From positions 1 to 7,495 of the forward strand of contig DATGIQ010000053.1 of the NCBI GenBank assembly GCA_035295665.1: 7,495 bases of DNA, read 5' to 3'. Positions 1-5,681 of this stretch are shown piece by piece. The DNA is from DATGIQ01 sp035295665. GTDB taxonomy: Bacteria > Planctomycetota > Planctomycetia > Gemmatales > Gemmataceae. The notes below the pieces were generated by a model. The model saw only the letters and a list, made by a program, of their open reading frames with translations. It was not told where the DNA came from and ran no database searches. Position numbers and translations under genes: made by a program. Every line of letters starts with the position of its first letter. The stretch's first letter is position 1.

Positions 1-320
1 CATTCCGTTACCCAGAGCATCCGGTGACCGGGTGTAACGATTTCGCGAGCCGCCGGCTTGATGCCTGCAGTCGGGCCGGCAGGCGTGCAACCTGGCGTGC
101 GTTCCGCGCACCGTCAAGTTGCTCTAGCCCATCTTTGCCGCATAAACGGCCTCTTGGGCCTGGGCTACGACTCCAGAGGATAAGCGTAGCCACACGGAAG
201 AACAATTGCAAGGAGCTTCCCAAAAAATGCCGTCCGTTGCCGCGCCATCGCATCCATCGCGCAAAGAACAGAAAGGACCGGGCACGGAAAGGTTCGCGTT
301 CGACGGCAAAGCTCCCCGAT
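1..320. other. Non-coding stretch downstream of the ankyrin/PQQ gene
   Basis: No gene is supported here. The open frames crossing it on both strands have no recognisable domain, no good ribosome binding site and arginine/serine-rich composition typical of chance frames in GC-rich DNA. The part next to the gene (212-315) can fold into a terminator-like structure, listed separately. Further out there is only a small GCCTGC/GCAGGC inverted repeat (63-68 and 79-84) without a T-run. Nothing else is seen. Confidence 0.55.
212..315 (-). terminator. Possible terminator-like structure after the ankyrin/PQQ gene
   Basis: On the minus strand, six bases after the TGA of the upstream gene, GGAGCTT-TGCCGTC (315-302) can pair with GACGGCA (234-228) and, after a 9-base bulge, with AAGCTCC (218-212). 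The bulge itself begins with six T residues (227-222), directly after the GACGGCA arm, so the inner 7-bp stem followed by a U-run resembles an intrinsic terminator. The loop is long (67 bases), which is unusual and weakens the call. The placement right behind a stop codon supports it. Confidence 0.3.
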
Positions 321-2441
321 TCAGCGTGCGATTCCAAGAACGGAATGCTGGGTCCGAAAGAAGATTCGGCCGTCGGCAATTGCCGGCGTCGCCATGCAGG
401 GGTCGTCCAGATGATTGACCGCCAAGAGCTCGAAGGCCGGGCCGGCCTTTACCACCGATATTTTGCCCTCTTCGCTAGTGAAATAAAGCCGGCCGTCCGC
501 GGCCACCGGCGAGGCGGAGTAGCCGCCCGTCCCGCCCAGCCGCTCCTGGTAAACCTGCTTTCCGGTGCGCGCATCGTAACAGGCCACCATGCCATTGTTC
601 GAGCACGTGTACAGATGGCCCCGGTACAAAACCGGCGTCGGCATGTACGGCCCACCCCGTCTCTTGCTCCAGGCTAGGGAATCGCTCGATTCGTCCGTAC
701 CCTTCAGCGACAGATCGCCGTTGGCCCCAGCCCAGATCGCGTAGATCGGCTGGATCGGCCGGTAGCCGCTCGTGACGTAGATAAGGCCGTCACCAGCCAC
801 CGGCGTCGGCACGGTAATCTGGGCGTTCGGCCCCAGCCGCCACAGCTCCTTGCCCGTGAACGGGTCGTAACCCCGGATGTAGTTCGTTCCATTGGCAATC
901 AGCTCGGTGCGGTGTGGGCCTTCATAGACGGTTGGCGTACCCCACGACGGCGGCTCATCACGCGGCGTGCTCCACACGGGCTTGCCGGTGTCGATGTCAA
1001 AGGCGGCGAGGAACGAATCCTTGTGGCGATCGCACTGGATAACAACCAAGCCCTTGTAGACGATCGGTGAGCTAGCGGCGCCCCATTGCAACTCCGGATC
1101 ATTGAATGCGCCGGCATCGAACAGGCCGAGAGCGCGCTGCCAAAGCAGCTTGCCGTCCAGGTCGTAGCAATACAAGCCTTCTGAGGCGAACGAAACCACC
1201 AGATGCTTGCCGTCGGTGGCCGGCGTCGGGTTGGCATGGCTCGACTTGATATGCCGCTTCAGTCTTGGCACGCCCTCCCAAGCGGTGCGCTCCCACACGA
1301 TTTTGCCGGCGGCCTTGTCCAGGCAGTAAACGCGCCAGCTGTGCTTGATAATGTCCTTCGCGGTTGTGCCGGCACCATACAGGCCGGGTTTGAACTCGGG
1401 ATTTGGATCATCGCTGACGGCCGTCGTCACGAACACGCGATCATCCCAAACGATCGGGGAGGAGTGGCCCAGGCCAGGGATGGACGTCTTCCACGAGCGC
1501 GATCCGAACTTGTTTACATCCCAGGTCGCCGGCGGTAGCTGGCCGTCCGCCACACCCGAAGCGAACGCACCTCGGAACGAGGGCCATTGGCCCGGCGCCG
1601 CGACGGCGATCGAGGAATTATCTACCTGCCGGGGGACAGGGGTGGCCTCCTTGCGAGCCTCGACTCGTCCAAAGGCGGTCGCTTCCATACCGTGTCGCTT
1701 CACAAGCATCCGTGCGGCGTGCAGTCCCTCCCGTTCAAAGATCACATCGGTGTCCCGTCCAATGGCCTCAAACGTTCCCCGGCCGACCGCATGCAGCACA
1801 TACGTGCCGGACCCGGACACCGTACGGAGCCGGCCCTCTTGGAGTTGGACCTTGATCCGTAAGCCGTTCGGACTCTCGTAGTCGCCGATGTAAGCCGTCC
1901 AATCATCGCCGGCCGCGGCTTCATCCTTGCCGAGTGGACGGGACCCGGCTTGCGTCAGCCGTTCACGCACGGCCGGCTTGCTGACGGTCAGCAAGGCGGC
2001 ACCGAGCACCTGGGGACGGATCTGGCCTTTCTGGAGCAGAACCTGAACCATCTCGGCATCGCCTTGCTGAACGGCGTCGAGAAGGGCGGTGTCAGCCCCG
2101 CGGGCACCGGCGGCCAGAAGGGCTGTGACCATTTGGGACTTGCCTTCCCTGGCCGCCATACTCAAGGGTGTGTCGCCCCAGACGGTGTCCATGACGTTGG
2201 CGTCGGCCTTGCGGTTGAGCAGCATCTGAACAACGTTGAGATGGCCCTTGTAGGCGGCAAACCAGAGGGCGGTGGCGCCGTAGCGCGTCTTGGCGTTGAC
2301 ATCTACTCCTTGATCAAGCAGGGCCGCGACAGCCTTGGCGTCCCCCTTGCGGGCCGCGTCCCAAAGATCCTCCGGGCCTGGTTGGGCACCGGGCGCCAAG
2401 GTCAACAGGAGAGTCAGAAGGCTGGTTCCAAGATGTGGCAT
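321..2441 (-). CDS. Secreted ankyrin-repeat / PQQ-like beta-propeller fusion protein
   Basis: The product has 706 residues. The start is the first ATG after an in-frame TAA eight codons upstream; no strong Shine-Dalgarno precedes it (only TAGG about 8 bases away). Residues 4-16 are hydrophobic and look like a signal peptide, though the n-region lacks basic residues; cleavage may fall near 19-21. Residues 24-165 hold about four ankyrin repeats, with TALWFAAYKGHLNVV and TPLSMAAREGKSQMV typical. Residues 181-262 form a beta-rich stretch beginning YIGDYESPNGL, resembling DUF3471-type domains found after beta-lactamase-like proteins. Residues 286-706 are a PQQ/BamB-like propeller: WPSFRG opening, blades with YCLDKAAGKIVWE, YCYDLDGKLLWQ and GYDPFTGKELWR. 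Ankyrin repeats bind proteins; such propellers are common as exported proteins of unknown substrate in Planctomycetota, Verrucomicrobiota and Acidobacteriota. The propeller keeps GK-W blade motifs but I cannot show PQQ binding or enzymatic activity. An extracytoplasmic scaffold or sensor role is inference. It stands alone, 537 bases from its upstream neighbour. Confidence 0.9.
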   Translation of the reverse strand: MPHLGTSLLTLLLTLAPGAQPGPEDLWDAARKGDAKAVAALLDQGVDVNAKTRYGATALWFAAYKGHLNVVQMLLNRKADANVMDTVWGDTPLSMAAREGKSQMVTALLAAGARGADTALLDAVQQGDAEMVQVLLQKGQIRPQVLGAALLTVSKPAVRERLTQAGSRPLGKDEAAAGDDWTAYIGDYESPNGLRIKVQLQEGRLRTVSGSGTYVLHAVGRGTFEAIGRDTDVIFEREGLHAARMLVKRHGMEATAFGRVEARKEATPVPRQVDNSSIAVAAPGQWPSFRGAFASGVADGQLPPATWDVNKFGSRSWKTSIPGLGHSSPIVWDDRVFVTTAVSDDPNPEFKPGLYGAGTTAKDIIKHSWRVYCLDKAAGKIVWERTAWEGVPRLKRHIKSSHANPTPATDGKHLVVSFASEGLYCYDLDGKLLWQRALGLFDAGAFNDPELQWGAASSPIVYKGLVVIQCDRHKDSFLAAFDIDTGKPVWSTPRDEPPSWGTPTVYEGPHRTELIANGTNYIRGYDPFTGKELWRLGPNAQITVPTPVAGDGLIYVTSGYRPIQPIYAIWAGANGDLSLKGTDESSDSLAWSKRRGGPYMPTPVLYRGHLYTCSNNGMVACYDARTGKQVYQERLGGTGGYSASPVAADGRLYFTSEEGKISVVKAGPAFELLAVNHLDDPCMATPAIADGRIFFRTQHSVLGIAR

Positions 2442-2978
2442 GACAAGGCCTATGGAAGATGGTTAAGAAATCATCGCTTCCGCTTCGGTGCCTGGCGCTC
2501 AAACCGGACAGCGGTGATCTGAATTCATGGACTCCACACCGCGGCTTCAGTTTATCCTCGTAAAGAGCACCGGCAAGGATTGTCGCCACGGTTGCATTTC
2601 AAGGAGAATTCGTTGGACTTGCTCCCGGAATCCCGACCATCCTGACAACCGAACTCCATCCGACACACGAGGGGTAGTCACAGGGTGCAATCCACGGTTC
2701 AGTTCGCCAACAGGATGATCGGGACTTGGATGATCCGTGTGGAAAAAATAGAGATTGCGGTGTTAGCCCTCTGGATGAGTGGCGACCGACGGCTAGAAGC
2801 GGACACGATAACACTCATCCATGGTCCGGTTGGTTGGGTCCGTTTAGCGGCGGTGCGCAGAACCGCGTGCGGATGCGCCCCGCGCGGTTCTGCGCACCGC
2901 CGCTAAACAAACCTGTAAAACTTGAACCGAAGCCTGGAGCATGTTGTGTCCCCTTGCCCAACACGGATGCAAAGCGCC
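2442..2978. other. 537-base non-coding stretch between the isomerase-like and ankyrin/PQQ genes
   Basis: No protein gene or tRNA is supported; the small frames on either strand lack domains and convincing ribosome binding sites. The stretch contains the perfect 26-bp inverted repeat at 2842-2908 (listed separately). It also has a weaker 10-bp inverted repeat, TGGATGAGTG at 2772-2781 and CACTCATCCA at 2812-2821, with a 30-base spacer. The promoter of the ankyrin/PQQ gene should lie in the last part (about 2442-2650, minus strand), but I find no box pair with acceptable match and spacing. Confidence 0.55.
2842..2908. repeat. Perfect 26-bp inverted repeat (extragenic palindrome)
   Basis: The arm at 2842-2867 begins GTTTAGCGGCGGTGCG and is the exact reverse complement of 2883-2908; the spacer is 15 bases (2868-2882). 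It lies 70 bases past the stop of the isomerase-like gene. A 26-bp GC-rich stem would be very stable in RNA from either strand. It lacks a following T-run on either strand, so it is not a standard intrinsic terminator. It could be a member of a dispersed palindromic repeat family, or act as an mRNA 3'-end stabiliser. No terminal gene or target duplication indicates a classical insertion sequence. Confidence 0.9.
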
Positions 2979-3935
2979 TTAATGGAGACTGTTCCGCACC
3001 ACATTCCGCATTTTGTCCAGACCGGTGCGGGCAACCGTGAGAGCATCCTGTTTCCAGTAATCGCGGTTGAATAACTCCAGCGAAAGCATCCCGCGAAATC
3101 CGATCTGCCGCAGGGTACGAAAAATGGTCTTGATTGGAGCGATCCCGTCCCCGGGATAAATGCGCTGCGCATCCGAAATGGCTGCACGAGGCGGCTGCGC
3201 AGGGTAATCATTGCAATGCATGACGTGCATGGCTGTGCCGCTCATGAGACGCAAGCCCTCGATGGCCGAGCCACCCTTGTACAGATGGTAGATATCTGCA
3301 AGGACGCAGGCCTGTGGATGGCCGCTCTCCATGGCCACCAGGGTCGCCTCCCCAAGGCGACTCAGCGTCCGCGAAAAACCCCACAGCTCGACCTGAGGGA
3401 GGACGCCGATCTTCTCGCCGATGTCCAACAGGGCGCGATAGCGCTCGGCGGCGGAGAGCAGGTTGAGATCAGTCTGGCTTGTGGCCCCCGTAGGCGGTGC
3501 CGCGATCCGCAGGCCGCCGATTTGTTGCACCAGATCCATGTTGCGGCGGGCTTCTTCCAAGCCCTTCTTGCGCCGCTCTTCATCGTCCACAATCCATTCG
3601 AAAAATGCGATGGCGCTGGGGACGCTCAAGCCACGGTCGCGAATCCGTTGGCCCAACACCTTGAGATTGCCGCCGTTTTTTACATATCCCTCTAGCTCGC
3701 GAACCCAGGGCTCAATGGCCTGGTAGCCTGCCTGAGCCGCGATTTCCACGAGTTGAACCAAGTCGAGTTTTTGCCCTTGAAGCGTGCTCGTGTTCAAGCA
3801 ATAGCCGAACGGCTCGTCGCGCGCCCCGTTGGGGGTGCTTGGGTGCTGTGCAGACACAAGCGGGGTGGTCAATCCAGTCCCTAGGGCAGCTGGCACGCCA
3901 GCCAGCCATTGTCGTCGCGTCCAGGTGCTTTCCAC
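2979..3935 (-). CDS. Tat-exported sugar phosphate isomerase/epimerase-like TIM-barrel protein
   Basis: The product has 318 residues from a GTG start at 3935. This start is chosen because AGGAGG lies six bases upstream; a longer frame from TTG at 4037 exists but has a poor N-terminus. Residues 6-13 (TRRQWLAG) with the following hydrophobic run form a twin-arginine signal, probably cleaved near residue 29 (VSAQ), so export of a folded, metal-loaded enzyme is predicted. From about residue 42 the sequence follows the AP-endonuclease-2/xylose-isomerase-like barrel (IolE/IolI type). Expected metal ligands are visible: E183 (PQVELWGF), D214 and H217 (ADIYHLYKGG), H240 (MHCND) and E287 (LSLELFN). Known relatives isomerise or epimerise sugars, keto-inositols or hydroxypyruvate. 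The substrate here is not deducible; Planctomycetota carry many such paralogues. It starts 98 bases after the HD-GYP gene, same strand, and may share its transcript. The length fits a complete single-domain member. Confidence 0.9.
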   Translation of the reverse strand: MESTWTRRQWLAGVPAALGTGLTTPLVSAQHPSTPNGARDEPFGYCLNTSTLQGQKLDLVQLVEIAAQAGYQAIEPWVRELEGYVKNGGNLKVLGQRIRDRGLSVPSAIAFFEWIVDDEERRKKGLEEARRNMDLVQQIGGLRIAAPPTGATSQTDLNLLSAAERYRALLDIGEKIGVLPQVELWGFSRTLSRLGEATLVAMESGHPQACVLADIYHLYKGGSAIEGLRLMSGTAMHVMHCNDYPAQPPRAAISDAQRIYPGDGIAPIKTIFRTLRQIGFRGMLSLELFNRDYWKQDALTVARTGLDKMRNVVRNSLH

Positions 3936-3941
3936 GGTGCT

Positions 3942-3947
3942 CCTCCT
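3942..3947 (-). promoter_or_regulatory. Shine-Dalgarno site fixing the GTG start of the isomerase-like gene
   Basis: The minus strand reads AGGAGG, then AGCACC, then GTG at 3935. This near-ideal site and spacing places the start 34 codons inside the longest open frame and exactly in front of the twin-arginine signal, so both lines of evidence agree. Confidence 0.8.
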
Positions 3948-4033
3948 GGCCTGGCACAAGGAAATCCCAGGGGATTCTACGGAGTCCGTCCCATTCCGGA
4001 CATGAGGGTGCCATCGGTCGATCAGGATGGAAC

Positions 4034-5155
4034 TCAAAAGACGAGCTGCGAGAAGGTCTCCACCACGTTCGGGTCAAACTGCGTGCCGGCAAGCGACTGG
4101 ATGTAGGCGCGGGCTTCTTCTTCGGGCCAGGCCTTGCGGTACGAACGGTCGGAACAAAGCGCGTCCCAAACATCGATCACCGCAAAGATGCGTGCCGCGA
4201 GCGGAATCTCCTCGCCTCTTAAGCCACGCGGATAACCGGTACCATCCCACCGCTCATGATGGCAATAGGGAATGTCCAGGGCTTCCTGGAGAAACGGGAT
4301 GCGTGCGAGCAGTTCGTAGCCGTAGCAGGTATGCCGTTTCATGATGGCCCATTCTTCCTCGGTGAGAGGGCCAGGCTTGACCAGGATGCTGTCCGGGATG
4401 GCGACCTTGCCGATGTCGTGCAACAAGGCACCCCGCCGAACTTGCTGGAGCTGGCTTCCTTCGATCCCCATCGCCCGCGCCAACTGCACTGTCAGCTCGC
4501 TGACGCGCCGACAATGGCCATCCGTTTGCTCATCGCGCAATTCCAGTGCCCGTGACCAGCCGTCGAGCGCCGCATCGCAGGCTTGCAGCATGTCGGCATT
4601 TGCCGTTTTCGCCTCCTCATTGGCGGCTCGGAGTTCATGCGCCAATCGCTTGCAGCGCATCAGCAAATCGTGATGCTCGGCGGCCTGTCGGACAATGGTC
4701 TGCAGATCTTGGGAGTCCCAAGGCTTGCTGATGTAGCGGTAAATTTGGCCGCTGTTAATCGCGTCCCTGGCGGGCTTCATGTCTGCGGAGTCTGTAAAGA
4801 GAAGCCGGACCGCTTCGGGGTGTTCCACGCGGATGTGCTTGAGGAACTCGATTCCCGACAATGCCGGCATGCGCTGATCGGCGATGACGATCTGGATCGG
4901 CCGTTGTCGCATGATCTCCAGGCCGACGTGCGGCTGCGTCGTGCCCACGAGTCGGTACTGGGGGCGCAACAAATCGTGAATATTGCGAAGAACCTCCGCC
5001 TCATCGTCGATGACCAGGACGGTGTGTTGGGACGGCCAAGGCGTGTCTGACAGGCGTTCCTGATCGGTGCTTCCGGCAATTCGGTGTGGGGGATGGTTGC
5101 GCCAAGCTTTGCGATCCTGCCATTGCGATGCTTGGAAGATTCGATCCGCCTCCAT
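4034..5155 (-). CDS. Response regulator with HD-GYP domain, predicted cyclic di-GMP phosphodiesterase
   Basis: The product has 373 residues from the ATG at 5155, which follows GGGAGG at five bases; the longer frame to 5233 would start at TTG with no such site. Residues 1-43 are a non-conserved lead. Residues 45-160 are a receiver domain: acidic pair D50/D51, phospho-acceptor D93 (IADQRMP), T121 and K144 (SKPWD). A likely coiled-coil linker (about 160-200) joins an HD-GYP domain (about 200-373). The domain keeps H214, the HD pair H246/D247 in LLHDIGK, H275, H299/H300 in HHERWDGTGYP, the GYP triad at 307-309, and D328 in VIDVWDAL. All metal and signature residues I can check are present, so hydrolysis of c-di-GMP controlled by phosphorylation is expected, as in RpfG-type regulators. 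No DNA-binding domain and no adjacent histidine kinase is seen; its partner must be elsewhere. Its promoter is probably in the AT-rich stretch near 5388-5416. The gene stops 98 bases before the isomerase-like start. Confidence 0.94.
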   Translation of the reverse strand: MEADRIFQASQWQDRKAWRNHPPHRIAGSTDQERLSDTPWPSQHTVLVIDDEAEVLRNIHDLLRPQYRLVGTTQPHVGLEIMRQRPIQIVIADQRMPALSGIEFLKHIRVEHPEAVRLLFTDSADMKPARDAINSGQIYRYISKPWDSQDLQTIVRQAAEHHDLLMRCKRLAHELRAANEEAKTANADMLQACDAALDGWSRALELRDEQTDGHCRRVSELTVQLARAMGIEGSQLQQVRRGALLHDIGKVAIPDSILVKPGPLTEEEWAIMKRHTCYGYELLARIPFLQEALDIPYCHHERWDGTGYPRGLRGEEIPLAARIFAVIDVWDALCSDRSYRKAWPEEEARAYIQSLAGTQFDPNVVETFSQLVF

Positions 5156-5160
5156 GGTGA

Positions 5161-5166
5161 CCTCCC
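5161..5166 (-). promoter_or_regulatory. Shine-Dalgarno site fixing the ATG start of the HD-GYP gene
   Basis: The minus strand reads GGGAGG, then TCACC, then ATG at 5155. It is the only good site upstream of the receiver domain and decides between this ATG and the 26-codon-longer TTG frame. Confidence 0.75.
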
Positions 5167-5387
5167 GAAGACAATCGTACGATGAATGCTCCGAATGGGC
5201 CGTGGCCACTCGCCGACCGATGTAACCGAGCAAGAATGGTCAAGCTGATACCTGCCTCCAGGCTCAGTGTGATCCATGCAGCGTTTCACGGAGATGGAGC
5301 GGACGTCCCCTCAGAACCCGGGCACGTCAGCCGCCGGGGCACATCTTGATCCATGCGCCGTCAAAATGCAAGTGACAAATGGCTGTC

Positions 5388-5416
5388 AGTATTTGTTTTT
5401 TATGCAAAAATATCAA
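5388..5416 (-). promoter_or_regulatory. Candidate sigma-70-type promoter for the HD-GYP gene
   Basis: On the minus strand TTGATA (5416-5411, five of six to the -35 consensus) is followed after exactly 17 bases by AATACT (5393-5388, four of six to the -10 consensus). It lies in the most AT-rich stretch of the window, downstream of the candidate secY-operon terminator and upstream of the HD-GYP gene. Transcription would begin near 5381 and give a leader of about 225 bases. Planctomycete promoters are poorly defined, so this is tentative. Confidence 0.35.
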
Positions 5417-5451
5417 TTATGCGAGTGAGAGCGCAAATTCATGGCCTGGCC

Positions 5452-5478
5452 AAAAAATAGATACCGGACCTGGCATCC
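5452..5478 (-). terminator. Candidate intrinsic terminator of the rplO-secY transcript
   Basis: On the minus strand GGATGCC (5478-5472) pairs with GGTATCT (5465-5459) around the loop AGGTCC, giving seven pairs of which two are G-U. This is followed by A and then six T residues (5457-5452). It lies about 200 bases after the secY stop and just before the AT-rich promoter-like stretch, which fits a boundary between transcription units. The stem is short and modest in GC content, so efficiency is uncertain. Confidence 0.45.
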
Positions 5479-5481
5479 GAG

Positions 5482-5616
5482 TTACGCGCTGGGCTCAGGC
5501 TTGAGGCAGCCGCAAAACTTCTCGCAATGTGCACACAGTTCATCGTTTTTGGAGTGCGGCGGCTCGACACCGCTTTGGATTGACCCATCCAACCACCGGA
5601 AGCGGTGCGGAGCCAC
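5482..5616 (-). other. Possible small cysteine-rich open frame (44 residues, GTG start)
   Basis: A frame without ATG can be read from GTG at 5616, with GGAG four bases upstream, to TAA at 5484-5482. Its first 24 codons lie in the palindrome 5545-5630. The last 20 codons lie just outside and encode a tail containing LCAHCEKFCGCLK, a C-x2-C-x3-C-x-C arrangement that could bind metal. The TAA is only three bases from the candidate terminator stem. The frame also remains open upstream into secY in another phase. I do not recognise a family. It may be a real small gene, a remnant interrupted by the palindrome, or chance. Confidence 0.15.
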
Positions 5617-5630
5617 CGCACTCCAAAAAC
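5545..5630. repeat. Imperfect palindromic element, 31-bp arms with nested hairpin
   Basis: Arm 5545-5575 begins GTTTTTGGAGTGCGGCGG and matches the reverse complement of 5600-5630 at 28 of 31 positions. Inside, TTGGAT (5575-5580) and ATCCAA (5587-5592) form a further 6-bp hairpin. The ends are T-run outward on one side and A-run on the other, so both strands read T5 ... A5 and neither gives a normal terminator U-tail. It lies 51 bases after the secY stop. The arm resembles dispersed palindromic repeats I recall from Verrucomicrobiota/Planctomycetota genomes, but a genome-wide count is needed to prove it is a repeat family. Confidence 0.85.
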
Positions 5631-5681
5631 CAACCGGGCCGGGCTTCGATAGATGTGCGCAACAGAATCCGGCGCAGTGCT

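Larger units (their letters stand above)
5156..5681. other. 526-base non-coding stretch between secY and the HD-GYP gene
   Basis: Read along the minus strand from secY, it contains a large imperfect palindrome (5630-5545), the end of a cysteine-rich open frame (TAA at 5484-5482), a hairpin plus U-run (5478-5452), an AT-rich island (about 5425-5385) with promoter-like boxes, and about 225 bases of possible leader in front of the HD-GYP gene. I see no c-di-GMP riboswitch signature in that leader, no tRNA, and no rpmJ, adk, map or infA, which often follow secY in other bacteria. Confidence 0.6.

Noticed and set aside
24..677. 217-residue plus-strand open frame at the left end
   Set aside because: Arginine/serine-rich chance composition, overlaps the end of the ankyrin/PQQ gene on the other strand, no domain.
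1950..2522. 190-residue plus-strand open frame opposite the ankyrin repeats
   Set aside because: It mirrors the codons of the ankyrin region, has no recognisable domain and no supported start; a shadow in GC-rich DNA.
2772..2821. 10-bp inverted repeat TGGATGAGTG / CACTCATCCA with a 30-base spacer
   Set aside because: A repeat of this length and spacing is close to chance expectation in 7.5 kb; noted only because it neighbours the perfect palindrome.
2726..3040. 104-residue plus-strand open frame in the gap downstream of the isomerase-like gene
   Set aside because: It runs through the perfect palindrome and into the isomerase-like gene's 3' end, with no ribosome binding site or recognisable motif.
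4583..5050. 155-residue plus-strand open frame opposite the HD-GYP gene
   Set aside because: It overlaps the well-supported receiver and linker coding sequence entirely and shows no domain of its own.
5156..5381. A c-di-GMP riboswitch in the leader of the HD-GYP gene
   Set aside because: Searched for because it would fit the gene's function, but I see no conserved GEMM-type core sequence.
5439..5633. 64-residue minus-strand ATG frame over the palindrome after secY
   Set aside because: Most of it is translated palindrome; it lacks a convincing ribosome binding site and any domain.
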